NCBI RefSeq assembly: GCF_029407905.1
Contig: NC_073630.1
Coordinates: 51,857,001 to 51,921,000, forward strand
Source: Bubalus kerabau
Lineage: Eukaryota > Chordata > Mammalia > Artiodactyla > Bovidae
DNA: 64,000 bases
Direction: 5' to 3'
How positions within the stretch are numbered: position 1 is the first letter of the stretch; each line of letters opens with the position of its first letter. The position numbers and the translations under genes were made by a program. Positions 1-11,288 of the stretch are shown here, in pieces. Under the pieces are notes generated by a model. It searched no databases, was not told the DNA's origin, and worked only from the letters and a program-made list of their open reading frames with translations.

Positions 1-1538
1 TTATTTCTCTAATTCACTACCTCTAGCCCAACTCTGTTTAGATTTTTTTTTTTTTTTTTTTTTTTTTTGCTAATTGAGCAACTAAACATAGGATTTCTTT
101 TTCATCCTGTCAATTGCAATTCCTCACAAATGTATTGGTTTTTTGCTTGCTTAAAAAGTATAAAAGCTGCTTGCTTTGACCACTTTTTAGGTCCCATATC
201 TATAAGAACTCCATGAGGAAGAATTAAAATTTATTTTTCTCCTGTTAATCTTGCTTGTGTTAATTTTGTTATTAGTTCAGCCACAAGGACTCAAAAAGAG
301 TTGGGGGGAAATCCCTTTTTCTGACATGTGCATTTGAACATATGAGTGGCATGATATCATTTTAATTCTTAAAAGATCATTTTTATGGATGAATGAGGAA
401 TAGATTTTAGAGGAGCAAAGATAGAAACCAGGAGAAAATTTTTAAAATTTTGCAGTAATGTAATGAGAAATAATAGTGGCTAGAATCTGGTAAAGTGTGG
501 ATAACATAGTAGGATTGCGTATATAATTTGTAGACGTGTATGTGTGTTCAGTTGGGTCTGATGCTTTGTGACCAATTTGTAGATATAGCCAATAAAAAAA
601 GTTGTTGCTATATTGCATATGAAGTGTGCAAGAAATATCCCTGGGCCAGAGAAAGTGGAAAAAGATTACATGCCAGTTTCTGAGATGAGGAAGACAATAG
701 AAAAGCCAAGACATCTACTTTTTGAGGGACCAAATACTGTTTTTGGAAAATTTAAAACTGGAGCTGCTTATTTTACCATCTTATTCTATTTGAGTATTTA
801 CCTCTACCACTCCAGGGTATTATTCTTATTAAAGACGCAAAACTGATAATTAATTTTCTGTTTTCCTTTTACCTCACCTCCCAGTAACTTTAGTTCTGAT
901 GCACTAGACCTTCTTTTATGCTAATGCTTTCTATTCTTTGCTTCAGGGAAATGACAATTTCTATAATTCCCACCAACCTCATTGCACATGTCTTCTTAAT
1001 CTTATTTACAGACTCTTCCTTTTTTAAAGATCAGAGTGGAGTATCCCATGGATTCTACTTTGGAACTCTGCTTTTTGCACTCTATGCTTCCTTCCTAGGC
1101 AAGCTCATTCTTTTACATGTGTTTAATTTTTTTCAAGTATATATGTGTGTGTGTATAAAGCATTTATTTCTTGTAGTTATTTTGTATTTGTTCTAATACA
1201 ACAGTTATAAATATAATCTCTATTTTATCATGGAATTTAATATGCATACACATATGTATATACAGATTTATAACTTATCAATGAGTTTTGGCTAATCATC
1301 ATGCATGTGTTTATTTATTTTTTCATGCATGTGTTTAAATTTATAATTCATGACATATTTAAATTTATGCTTGTGGAACACACATTTGACCACATTAATG
1401 ACCACAGAATAATTGAGTCTACCATTTTCTTTATTTTTTCAAAATGTTTTTTCTGAAGAGTGTTGTCACCTTTTTAGCATCATGGTGGTTTGGAAGAGGT
1501 CATAAATAAGATCTGTTTTCTAGTTACCATCAACACTT
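1..1538. other. AT-rich single-copy DNA, no gene seen
   Basis: I recognise no gene here. The stretch holds a run of 26 T at 43-68, a roughly 40-base remnant resembling the antisense 3' end of a Bov-A SINE near 536-575, and a 14-base direct duplication (catgcatgtgttta) at 1300-1313 and 1324-1337. The short open frames show no codon structure, domain or flanking signal that I can support. Confidence 0.6.
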
Positions 1539-1549
1539 TTGAATTCATT

Positions 1550-1873
1550 TTATTATTATTATTAATTTATTTGGCTGCATTGGGTTCCAGCCATGGCTAA
1601 TGAGATTCTCTTGGTTGTGTGCAGGATCTTTCATTGCCCCTCCTTCTCTGCAGTTGTAGCTTAGTTGCTGCACAGCATGTGGGATCCTAGTTCCTGTGAA
1701 AAGTGAAAATTGCTCAGTCATGTCTGACTCTGTGACCCCATGGACTGGGACCTGCCAGGCTCCTCTGTCCAAATAATTTTCCCAGCAAGGATGGAGTGGG
1801 TTGCCGTCCCCTTCATCCATGTCCCCTGCACTGCAAGGTGGACTCCCAACTCCTGGACCATCAAGAAAGTCCC
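1550..1873 (-). mobile_element. CHR-type SINE, interrupted by a Bov-A SINE
   Basis: The left arm (about 1550-1696) and right arm (about 1827-1873) match the antisense CHR-type, tRNA-Glu-related SINE of cetartiodactyls. The left end has the 'ttatttggctgca' start and the right end the 'ctggaccatcaagaaagtccc' tRNA-like block. An 11-base TSD, ttgaattcatt, lies at 1539-1549 and 1874-1884. The arms are split by a Bov-A insertion. Family naming is from memory; the TSD is read directly. Confidence 0.75.
1697..1826 (-). mobile_element. Bov-A-type SINE nested in the CHR SINE
   Basis: The sequence begins with a gtgaaaagtgaaaa-like tail and continues with the antisense Bov-A body (tcatgtctgactctgtgacccc, then atggagtgggttgcc). 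It sits between the two halves of the CHR SINE and so inserted later. The right boundary is uncertain by about 10 bases because the tRNA-like parts of the two SINEs are alike. Confidence 0.7.
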
Positions 1874-1884
1874 TTGAATTCATT

Positions 1885-2744
1885 ATTTTAACTCCATACC
1901 ATAATTGTGTATTGAGGAAATCACATGAATGAAATATTTTATTTTGAATGTGGGAACTATTTAGTACAAAAAATGCATTTTCATTTCTCAAGCTTAGAAA
2001 CCTAAGATATCTTTAAGAGTCAAATGAATCATCCTTTATACATCTTGAGGAAAATGGTTTCTATCATTCTTCACAATTGTCATATTATTATCTGAGTCTA
2101 GTGGTTGTGATTCCTCTTTGCTAATAGTGAGGTCATCAGCCAAGAATGCCTATGCTTCTGAGAAATTCAGCTATTACCCAGGAAAATCACAAAGCTGCTG
2201 CTTCAATATTGCTCCTATTTCTAGCACCATCACAGCAGACACTCTACACTTAATGTTAATCAAGGACTTTCTCCTAATCGGGCAGAGATTAGGAGAAGTA
2301 CATGGGGTTTGCAGGCACAACAATGGAATTTAAGCCTAGTTCTATCATTTGTTGTCCTTGTGATGGTGGAGAAGAAAGTGGATAATGAGCCTCCTATACT
2401 GCTGTGACCATGCTGAGGTTGCTCTTGGTACATAGCCTCTGATACAGGCACAATAACATACTGAGCTTCAATCACTGACTGCCCACCTTGAGGTGGGCAA
2501 CTTAAACCTTGCAGGAGGGGAAAGGTGGTATATATGTGGTTTTATCATTTATTATACCATGTGACATTTTAATACTCTATGTTTTGCCAAGCGTAATTTT
2601 CCTTCCCTGCTCCTAGCATAACTGTGAGAGAGTGGAGAGAGTGTGTGTAATCATTACCCCTTTAATTTCGGTGCTGAAAACTGTCTTTTAGCTTATTTGT
2701 AATATACTACTTTTCTCACATCCAATTCTCCTGAGGTTTTTGCT
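1885..2744. other. Single-copy DNA with a probable MIR remnant
   Basis: No gene is recognised. About 2322-2412 resembles an antisense MIR core: 'aatttaagcctagttctatc' followed by a block like the ctgtgacc/tggataat region. The rest shows no repeat that I can name. Confidence 0.4.
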
Positions 2745-3049
2745 GTTTTAAAAATTTTATTGTTATTTGTAAATGAAATTGGTCTATAATTTTAATATAC
2801 TATATCATCTTTTTCAGGTCTTGGGTTGTTCTTTAAAAAAAAATTCAGTAGTTTTCCTGATTTTTCTGTTCTGGTAATTGTTTAAAGTAAAGTTAGGGTT
2901 AGGACTATCTGTTCCTTTAAGGCTTCATAAAAACCTCTGTGAGCCCATTAGGGGACCTGGAAGTATTTTGTGAAGGGCCTTTTTTGCATAATCTGTTTCC
3001 TTTTACTATGGAAATCAGTTGTCTATTTTTTTTTTTTTTTAACTCAACT

Positions 3050-3367
3050 AAGGGCAGTTATCTCAGTTGGTTAAAGATCTGCCTGCAATGCAGGAGACCC
3101 GGTTCAATTCCTGGATGGGGAAGATCCCCTGGGTAAGGGATGGGCTACCCACTCCAGTATACTTGGGCTCCCCTTGTGGATCAGCTGGTAAAGAATCCGC
3201 CTGCAATGAGGGAGACCTGAGTTCCATTGCTTGGTTGGGTAGATCCTTGGGAAAGGGAAAGGCTACACACTCCAGTATTCTGGGGGGAATACTGGACTCC
3301 ATGGACTATAGTCCATTGGGTCACAAACAGTCGGACACAACCAAGTGACTTTCATTTCACTTCTCAC
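3050..3367 (+). mobile_element. Bov-tA dimeric SINE, sense
   Basis: Two tRNA-derived units lie in tandem. The first starts near 3050 (ctcagttggttaaagatc, ctgcaatgcaggagaccc) and the second near 3167 (tcagctggtaaagaatccgc). A Bov-A body and a tgactttcatttcact tail follow. The A- and B-box-like tRNA blocks are visible in both units. It is inserted in an older L1 and faces an antisense SINE 24 bases downstream. Confidence 0.85.
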
Positions 3368-3390
3368 TGGAAGGGCAATTAGTCCTCTTG

Positions 3391-3655
3391 TGAAGTGAAG
3401 TCCATGGGATTTTCCAGGCAAGAGTACTGGAGTGGGGTGCCATTGACTTCTCTGAAAAGCCACTCAGTCATGTCCAACTCTTTGTGACCACATGGACTGT
3501 AGACTGCCGGGCTTCTCTATCCATGGAATTCTCCAGACCAGAAAACTGGGTAGCCTTTCCCTTCTCCAGGGGATCTTCCAAATGCAGGAATCAAACCCAG
3601 TTCTCTCGCATTGCAGGTGGATTCTTTACCAGCTGAACTACCAGGGAAACCCCAG
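3391..3655 (-). mobile_element. Bov-tA SINE (partial plus full unit), antisense
   Basis: It starts with a truncated antisense Bov-A unit (gtgaagtgaagt joined directly to ccatgggattttccaggcaag). From about 3457 a fuller antisense Bov-tA unit follows, ending 'agctgaactaccagggaaacccc'. With the sense SINE at 3050-3367 it forms a large inverted repeat. A short AAAAC microsatellite follows at 3675. Confidence 0.8.
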
Positions 3656-3674
3656 TCTTCTTATAGCTATGCTT

Positions 3675-3706
3675 AAAACAAAACAAAACAAAACAAAACA
3701 AAAAAC
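3675..3706. repeat. (AAAAC)n microsatellite
   Basis: About six AAAAC units lie just beyond the antisense SINE at 3391-3655, inside the old L1. Confidence 0.9.
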
Positions 3707-4140
3707 TTCTTGTTACTTTTAATATGCCACTTTTATACATTTTATTTTCTTCTAAAATTACCAGTTTTATTTAGGTTTTCAAATATATTTGCACACAAAT
3801 GACTTTTTAAAATTTCCCTTTAAATTATTTTTTTGGTATACATACTTTCTTCTTTTTAAAAACTAGGTTATTTAATCGTATGTTTCTTTCTAATTTATCA
3901 AAGCACAATTTATTTTGCTTTTTCATTTTTTAACTCAATAAATTTGGCTTTTATCTCTAATAATTTCTTCTATTTTGTTTTAGATTGTTTTGTTTTATCT
4001 TTATGGATGCAAGTTTTGACATGCATTTGTTGTTTTATTGATAAAGGTATTTAATACTATGAATTTTTCTCTGTACAAAGCACTGCTTTGTACAGTATAG
4101 TACATCAGGATAAAGATATCCTGAATTTATAAAAATTTTT

Positions 4141-4723
4141 CAATATTAGATTTAAATTAACTTTTGATCTAGTAGATCTGCAGATAGAATTCTGTGGCTG
4201 TTGCTTGATTTTTCTTTCCTGGTAGAAGTGAATTTTTTGAATATTGTTATTGATTTGTAACTTTATTACATGTGGCAGATTTACATTTATGTATGTTTAC
4301 TATGTGTTTGCTTATTTGTTTGAGTTAAGGTTGTCTGAGTTTTAGTGTCTAGTAAGTGTATTGGCACCTTGATCTACCAGGGTAAGATAATCATGTTAAA
4401 AACTCATATTGTTATATATTTCTGTTTCCAATTCTGTGTCTTTATAAATCCTGAGATTGGTAAGAACCTGGTGAGTTGCAGGAATTTCAAGAAAAAAGAT
4501 GTGAATAAAGCTTTCTGAATGAGAGATGATAGTCAATGATATTAAGCAATATTCAGGGGTCAGGTTAGGAGGGTTTTGTAGTGCCTGATTAAGAGTTTTG
4601 GATTGTGTTCTCAGACAAAAAGCCCTTGAGGTGTTTTTGGAGGTCAGTAATGGGATCCTGTGACTTGTGTGACTTTTGCTTGCTACATGGATGAGGCACT
4701 GGATGATGCAATGGACATGATGC
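4141..4723. other. Single-copy DNA with an unassigned ancient repeat
   Basis: About 4555-4680 (ggttaggagggttttgtagtg, then gtcagtaatgggatcctgtgact) resembles an old mammalian interspersed repeat whose neighbouring segment also appears near 50130-50240 (agagagtgacaaggctagat, tcactctactggctctgaag). I cannot name the family. No gene is seen. Confidence 0.45.
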
Positions 4724-5899
4724 ACTTATGTCCATTGAGTCAGTGATGCCATCCAATCATCTCATCCTCTGCCATCCCCTTCTCATCCTGCCTTCAATCT
4801 TTCCCAGCTTCAGGGTCTTTTCCAATGAGTGAGTTCTTTGCATCAGGTCTCCAGAGTATTGGAGCTTCAGCATCAGTCCTTCTAGTGAATACCCAGGACT
4901 GATTTCCTTTAGGATTGACTGGTTGGATCCCCTTGCAGCCCAAGGGACTCTCAAGGGTCTTCTCCAACACCACAGTTCAAAAGCATCAATTCTTCAGTGC
5001 TCAGCTTTCTTTATATTCCAACTCTCACATCCATACATGACCACTGGAAAAACCATAGCCTTGATTAGACAGACCTTTGTTGACAAAGTAATGTCTCTGC
5101 TTTTGAATATGCTGTGTAGGTTGGTTATAACTTTTCTCCCAAGGAGTAAGCATCTTTTAATTTCATGGCTGCAATCACCATCTGCAGTGATTTTGGAGCC
5201 CAAAAATATAAAATCAGCCACTGTTTCCACTGTTTCCCCATCTATTTGCCATGAAGTGGTGGGACCGGATGCCATGATCTTAGTTTTCTGAATGTTGAGC
5301 TTTAAGCTAACTTTTTGAGTTCCTCTTCACTTTCTGCCATTAGGGTGGTGTCATCTGCGTATCTGAGGTTATTGATATTTCTCCGGGCAATCTTGATTCC
5401 AGCTTGTGCTTCATCCAGCCCAGCGTTTCTCATGAGGTACTCTGCATATAAGTTAAATAAGCAGAGTGACAATATACAGCCTTGACGTACTCCTTTTCCT
5501 ATTTGGAACCATTCTGTTGTTCCATGTCCAGTTCTAACTGTTGCTTCCTGACCTGCATACAGGTTTCTCAAGAGGCAGGTCAGGTGGTCTGGTATTCCCA
5601 TCTCTTTCAGAATTTTCTATCACAGTTTAATTTGATCCACACAGTCAAAGGCTTTGGCATAGTCAATAAAGCAGAAATAGATGTTTTTCTGGAACTCTCT
5701 TGCTTTTTCCATGATCCAGGAGATGTTGGCCATTTGATCTCTGATTCCTCTGCCTTTTCTAAACCCAGATTGAACATCTGGAAGTTCACAGTTCATGTGT
5801 TGTTGAAGCCTGGCTTGGAGAATTTTAAGCATTACTTTACTAGTGTGTGAGATGAGTGCAATTGTGTGGTAGTTTGAGCATTCTCTGGTATTCTTCCAG
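4724..5899 (-). mobile_element. BovB LINE fragment, antisense
   Basis: About 1.18 kb of antisense BovB covers the C-terminal and reverse transcriptase part of the ORF. Reverse-strand translation gives the BovB block with its YADD catalytic box in the 5302-5601 frame and a downstream block ending near 4757. The frame is broken: the left ~100 bases of a normal 3' end are missing, a ~70-base deletion lies near 5316, and stops follow. Another short antisense BovB tail lies 4 bases to the right. Confidence 0.9.
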
Positions 5900-5902
5900 T
5901 TT

Positions 5903-5964
5903 TCAATTCAGTTCAGTTCAGTCGCTCAGTCGTGTCTGACTCTTTGTGACCCCATGAATCGCAG
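5903..5964 (-). mobile_element. BovB 3'-terminal fragment, ~60 bp
   Basis: The antisense BovB tail (ttcagttcagttcagtcgctcag, then ctctttgtgaccccatgaatcgcag) is cut after about 60 bases. It is an extreme 5' truncation or the broken 3' end of a larger copy. It joins an old L1 3' end directly. Confidence 0.75.
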
Positions 5965-6530
5965 GTTTTATTGAGATATAATTAATAAATAGCATTGTAT
6001 AGGTATGTATAAGCATAAAGGTTTGACTTACATCATGAAATGACAACCACAATAGTGTTACATTGCTCAGTCACTTCAATCATATCTGACTCTGTGTAAC
6101 CCTGTGGACTACAGCCTGCCAATCTCCTCTGTCCATGGGATTCTCCAGGCAATAATACTGGAGTAGCTTGCCATGTCTTTCTCCAGGGCATCTTTGTGAC
6201 CCAGGGACCGAAACCATGTCTCTTACATCTACCTGCATTGGCAAGCAGCTTCTTTACCTTCACCACCTTATCCATCATCTCACACACATATAATATTTTA
6301 AAAAATAGAAAAAATATTTTCATTGTAATCAGAACTCTTTCATATATAATATATAGCAGTGTTAATTATCATGTTGTGCATTACATCTCCAATACTTATT
6401 TGTCTTATAACTGGAGTTTGTACCTTTTGACTGCCTTCATCCAAGTCTCTCTCCCCCACTTCCACCTCTGGTAATGATAAATCTGATCTCTCTTGCTATA
6501 AGTTTATTTGATTTTGAACTTTAATTGACC
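5965..6530 (-). mobile_element. Ancient L1 3' end (L1MA/MB-like), antisense
   Basis: The start 'ttttattgagatataatt', followed by 'catgaaatgacaaccacaatagtg' and, beyond a SINE, 'tatccatcatctcacacaca', 'cataacatctccaatacttatttgtc'-like and 'ataactggagtttgtaccttttgac' words, is typical of antisense mammalian L1 3' UTR. The SINE at 6058-6267 splits it; the two flanks are continuous in the old L1. Confidence 0.75.
6058..6267 (-). mobile_element. Bov-tA SINE, antisense
   Basis: The order is tRNA-derived SINE in antisense: cattgctcagtcacttcaatc, ggattctccaggcaataata, ggcatctttgtgacccaggg, ending in a degraded tRNA block (ttctttaccttcaccacc). Divergence is high, so it is an older copy. Confidence 0.8.
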
Positions 6531-6722
6531 CACAATACTGTGACCTGCAACACTTGCATCACAGTCTTAACTACAGAGCCTTTTCCTACTCTGAGTCCTA
6601 CTGAAAGCTGGTAGGATTCATGTTTTGTTTTTCATGATAAGAGATGCAAGATCTAATAATTTGTCTTTGGCTTTAGGGCCATGTCCTTGTTTAAACCTAA
6701 CTACCTGACTACCATGACTAGA

Positions 6723-6943
6723 GGGCTTCCCAGGTGGTATTAATGGTAAAGAACCTGCCTGTCAATTCAGGAGACATAGATTCAATTCGTGCATTGGGAA
6801 GATCACCTGGAGGAGCACATGGCAACCCACTCCAGTATTCTTGCTTGGAGAGTCCCATTCACAGAGGAGCCTAGTTGGCTACAGTCCACAGGGTCGCAAA
6901 GAGTCAAACACAACTGAAGTGATTTAGCATGCACACACACACC
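6723..6943 (+). mobile_element. Bov-tA SINE, sense
   Basis: It starts with gggcttcccaggtggt (tRNA block), runs through aacccactccagtattcttgc, and ends in gtcgcaaagagtcaaacacaac with a short CA-rich tail. It is moderately diverged. No clear TSD was found. Confidence 0.85.
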
Positions 6944-7024
6944 AATTAGAAACATTTTATAGATGTGGGAGGACTCTAATTTTCACATGGTTTATCTTTA
7001 TATACTTGAAAACATATTTCTTAT

Positions 7025-9032
7025 TCAGTTCAGTTCAGTTCAGTCGCTCAGTTGTGTCTGACTCTTTGCAACCCCATGAACAGCAGAATGCCAGGCCTCC
7101 CTGTCATTATCAGCTCCCAGAGCTCAACCAAACCCATGTCCATCTAGTCAGTGATGTCATCCAACCATCTCATCCTCTGTCATCCCCTTCTCCTTCTGCC
7201 CTCAATCTTTCCCAACATCAGGGACTTTTCAAATGAGTCAGCTCTTCACATGAAGTGGCCCAAGTATGAGTTTCAGCTTCAGCATGAGTCCTTCCAATGA
7301 ACACCTAGGACTGATTTCCTTTAGGATGGACTGGTTGGATCCCCTTGCAGCCCAAGAGAATCTCGAAGAGTCTCCTCCAACACCACAGTTCAAAAGCATC
7401 AATTCTTCAGTGCTCAGCTTTCTTTATATTCCAACTCTCACATCCATACATGACCACTGGAAAAACCATAGCCTTGACTAGATGGACCTTTGTTGGCAAA
7501 GTAATGTCTCTGCTTTTTAATATGCTGTCCAGGTTGGTCATAACTTTTCTCCCAAGGAGTAAGCGTCTTTTAATTTCATGGCTGCAATCACCATCTGCAG
7601 TGATTTTGGAGCCCAGAAAAATAAAGTCTGACACTGTTTCCACTGTTTCCCCATCTATTTGCCATGAAGTGATGGGACCGGATGCCATGATCTTAGTTTT
7701 CTGAATGTTGAGCTTTAAGATAAATTTTTCACTGTCCTCTTTCACTTTCATCAAGAGGCTTTTTAGTTCCTCTTCACTTTCTGCCATAAGGGTGGTGTCA
7801 TCTGCATATCTGAGGTTATTGATATTTCTCCGGGCAATCTTGATTCCAGCTTGTGCTTCATCCAGTCCAGCGTTTCTCATGATGTACTCTGCATATAAGT
7901 TAAATAAGCAGGGTGACAATATACAGCCTTGATGTACTCCTTTTCCTATTTGGAACCAATCTGTTGTTCCATGTCCAGTTCTAACTGTTGCTTCCTGACC
8001 TGCATACAGGTTTCTCAAGAGGCAGGTCAGGTGGTCTGGTATTCCCATCTCTTTCAGAATTTTCCAGTTTATTGTGATCCACATAGTCAAAGGCTTTGGT
8101 ATAGTCAATAAAGCAGAAATAGATGTTTTTCTGGAACTCTCTTGCTTTTTCCATGATCCAGCAGATGTTGGCAATTTGATCTCTGGTTCCTCTACCTTTT
8201 CTAAAACCAGCTTGAACATCTGGAAGTTCACAGTTCACGTATTGTTGAAGCCTGGCTTGGAGAATTTTAAGCATTACTTTACTAGCGTGTGAGATGAGTG
8301 CAATTGTGTGGTAGTTTGAGCATTCTTTGGCATTACCTTTGGGATTGGAATGAAAACTGACCTTTTCCAGTCCTGTGGCCACTGCTGAGTTTTCCAAATT
8401 TGCTGGCATATTGAGTGCAGCACTTTCACAGCATCATCTTTCAGGATTTGGAATAGCTCAACTGGAATTTTATCACCTCCACTAGTTTTGTTCGTAGTGA
8501 TGCTCTCTAAGGCCCACTTGACTTCACATTCCAGGATGTCTGGCCCTAGGTGAGTGATCATACCATTGTGATTATCTGGGTCATGAAGATCTTTTTTGTA
8601 ACAGTTCTTCTGTTTATTCTTGCCATCTCTTCTTAATATCTTCTGCTTCTGTTAGGTCCCTACCATTTCTGCCCTTTATTGTGCCCTTCTTTGCATGAAA
8701 TATTCCCTTGGTATCTCTAATTTTCTTAAAGAGATCTCTAGTCTTTCCTATTCTATTGTTTCCTGTATATCTTTTCACTGATCTCTGAGGAAGGCTTTCT
8801 TATCTCTTCTGCTCTTCTTTGGAACTCTGCATTCAAATGGCTATATCTTTCCTTTTTCCCTTTGCTTTTCACTTCCCTTCTTTTCACAGCTATTTGTAAG
8901 GCCTCCTCAGACAGCCATTTTGCTTTTTTGCACTGTTTTTTTTCCCGCCTTGGGGATGGTCTTGATCCCTGTCTCCTGTTAATGTCACGAACCTCCATCC
9001 TAGTTCATCAGTTTAGGTCTCTTGAATTCAAA
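7025..9032 (-). mobile_element. BovB LINE, 2.0 kb, 5'-truncated, antisense
   Basis: It starts with the antisense (ttcag)n tail at 7025 and runs through the 3' end, RT and pre-RT part of the ORF to about 9032. The tRNA-free tail and the order of blocks are as in a standard BovB. The ORF is broken into reverse frames at 7407-8231, 7981-8409, 8274-8561 and 8753-8998, so several frameshifts separate the parts. There is no endonuclease region, so it is 5'-truncated. No convincing TSD was found. Confidence 0.92.
7407..8231 (-). pseudogene. BovB reverse transcriptase fragment
   Basis: This is an open reverse-strand frame of 274 codons inside the antisense BovB. The first ~58 residues are BovB sequence read in a shifted frame. 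From about residue 60 the true frame resumes (ILKEMGIPDHL) and includes the fingers/palm region, the catalytic YADD box (encoded at 7798-7809), and the block after it. The RT normally copies BovB RNA at a nicked target. This copy lacks the endonuclease and the upstream RT part in frame, and its start codon lies in the shifted segment, so it is not a functional gene. Confidence 0.85.
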
Positions 9033-10532
9033 TCATCTCTTTCTTTGGGAGAAATGTAAATGTATATTGTTGCCCATTCCATGTGAGTACAATTTTTTTT
9101 TCCTTTTGCAAAAATTTTCTTTTTCTGCTGATACATAAAAGAATGTTGCTCATCAAGTTAGTTGTCACAAGCCATGTACCTGAGTTCTTAAAAATCTACT
9201 TGAGCAAATCTGACCATCTGACATTTTAGCTAAACTTTGATATAATTCATGTATGAACTAGCAGTAGCCTATAGTTGTTTGCCAGATTTGAACTGGATTA
9301 TACCAGTAGCTTTCCAGCTGGGGGAAAGGGTCTGCAGGACTGGTATTTATTGTTCATGATGATGCTTTAAGCTCTTAGCTACTATTCAACTCATATCTTG
9401 TCTTCAAAGGCCTTTGAAACATCTGGACATTCTTCTTGACATGCATAGTTACCTAAGTAAATGTCCAAATGTCCCTTGTAAGTGCTGGGGAGCCATTACC
9501 ATTTATACTTGACATGATTTTTCAGGGATCTTGTGTCTGGATAAATGATCACCAATGTATGCATTAATTTCTGTCTCTGAAAACTGCCTCAAATTTTACA
9601 TTTCTACATAGGATCATGATTTTCATTGGAATGACTGGTTTCTCCCTCCCAGGCATTTATCTGTGATTTATTGAGCTGTCACAATCTGAGAATTAACATT
9701 GTTTTATGACCATTTCTTTTGTACTTCCACATATTGTATTCTACTATCTCTAGAAATCTCATCTATCAGGGCACCTTGAAGGTCATAATGATCCTGGTGG
9801 CTACTGCAATAATCAGTACCCTTGGATTCTGGAGTTTAAAAGTTGTTACCTCTTGTTTTCGGATTCTACTATCCCTATAGCCATAACAAGGCCAAGTTAT
9901 TTAACAGAGGTTTATCTTCCTCTCAGGACTGGCTGCAGAGAATCCATAACTGAATATCTTTGTGATATTCACACAACAGTGCTTTTCGCATGGACTTGGT
10001 AAATGGTATGCTTTGACTTTCTCATAAAAAATAATCATTTGGTGAGTGTTCTGCATGTGCCTATCATGCTCATATCACTGAAACTGTGTGCTTCTCTTCA
10101 CCTCTTTCCATGGAAACCGTGTATTTCAACTTTGCACAGTGTGCCCGTTGCTTTTCTCAAGATTTTAGTGGTCATTTTAGTTGTAGGTTTGAACCATCCA
10201 TGGGAACCTTGTCAGGGTTTTATATCTAGTTATTTTGGGGGAATACTCCCATATCAATAAATTCTTGTCTATCCAAACTCATAATTTAGCCTTCCTAATC
10301 ACTCTTAACATCCAGTTGCATGTGTACATCTCTTCCTGGGGCATAAACAATACTAGTGCCATTTATTTTTCATGACTATTCAATTTATTTATCCTTCCCA
10401 ATATTCTAATTGTGCATGGGAATTATGATTTATCTTATTGGAGATTTACATTTCATTATAAACTTCATATTTAACTCCTAAAATGTGTTTGAGAATCAGA
10501 ACATAATTTAGGGCAAAGTGACTTGACCCAGG
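9033..10532. other. 1.5 kb single-copy DNA, no gene seen
   Basis: This is one of the longer stretches without an identifiable repeat. Base composition is less AT-extreme than at the right end of the window. Open frames are under 90 codons and carry no recognisable domain. An old retro-derived origin cannot be excluded by eye. Confidence 0.5.
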
Positions 10533-10906
10533 TGTTATTTGCTGAACTATATGCCCCCCAAATTCTTATGTTAAAGTCCTAACTCCTAGTGCCTCAGAAT
10601 GTAACTGTATTAGAAAGTAGAATTTTAAAGACATAATTGAGTTAAAATAAGGTCATTATGCTACTCCCTAATTTAATAAGACTTGTCCTGATAAGAAGAG
10701 GATGTTTAGATGGAGATGGCTACAGAGGGAAGACCAGGTGAAGACACCATTTCCAAACTGAGAAGTTTCAGTGGAAACCAAAAGAAACCAACTTTGCCAA
10801 AACTTTGATCTTGGGCCTAGCCTCCACAATAGTGAGGAAATTAATTTCTGTCATTTAGAAAACTCAGTATGTGGTACTTTGGGTAGCTACAGAAAACTAA
10901 TACACC
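10533..10906 (+). mobile_element. MaLR-type solo LTR (MLT1-like), sense
   Basis: The order of words is that of an old mammalian MaLR LTR: TG start, 'atgccccccaaattcttatgtta', 'taagaagaggatg', 'cttgatcttgggcctagcctcc', 'aataataatttctgtc'-like, 'gtggtactttgggtag', and the 'gaaaactaataca' end. No internal retroviral sequence adjoins it. It is an old, non-coding endogenous LTR. Subfamily naming is from memory. Confidence 0.65.
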
Positions 10907-11288
10907 AGAAATGAAATATCCTGTTTTGCTTAGAATTCCTTTTAATGCATTCAAAACATATTCTTTTCTTTCATTCTTGGGTTGGAAGATACATTTGTTG
11001 CAACACTTTCCTTGTGTAAGTAGCAGTTTGGAGAAGTGGGTCTAAATATTGATCCTTATTCTTAGGATCTGAAGTGAACCTCTGTTTTTTCCTTTCTCTT
11101 AACTTTGCATTGTATCACTTAAAACATGCCCTTATGAAATATGAAAGGAAGAAGAGATGAATATAGACATTTAAAGAAAACAACACAGAAAATATTAAAT
11201 TTGTATTGTTATGAATTACTCATTAGTCAACAAAAGATTTACCAGCCCTACATATCTCAAAGAAAGGATACATACAAAGATGTAGTTA

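Larger units (their letters stand above)
2745..4140 (-). mobile_element. Ancient L1 (L1M-like) ORF2 fragment, antisense
   Basis: Degenerate antisense L1 ORF2 sequence flanks the SINE pair at 3050-3655. To the left, 'ggtctataattttaatatac...tcttgggttg' and 'aacctctgtgagcccattaggggacctgga' are diverged forms of the RT-region words seen intact in the younger L1 near 40.8-41.0 kb. To the right, 3710-4060 continues the same order. The reading frame is fully lost, consistent with an old copy. Confidence 0.6.

Noticed and set aside
3056..3110. tRNA gene
   Set aside because: The tRNA-like block belongs to a Bov-tA SINE, is followed by the Bov-A body and is diverged; the same applies to all other tRNA-like blocks here.
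7345..7704. Forward frames over antisense BovBs (also at 4923, 16657, 45052 and 48269)
   Set aside because: These are antisense shadows of BovB coding sequence, not separate genes.
9033..10532. Processed pseudogene or old ERV internal region
   Set aside because: I could not recognise any protein similarity in six frames or any poly(A)/TSD signature, so it is left unassigned.
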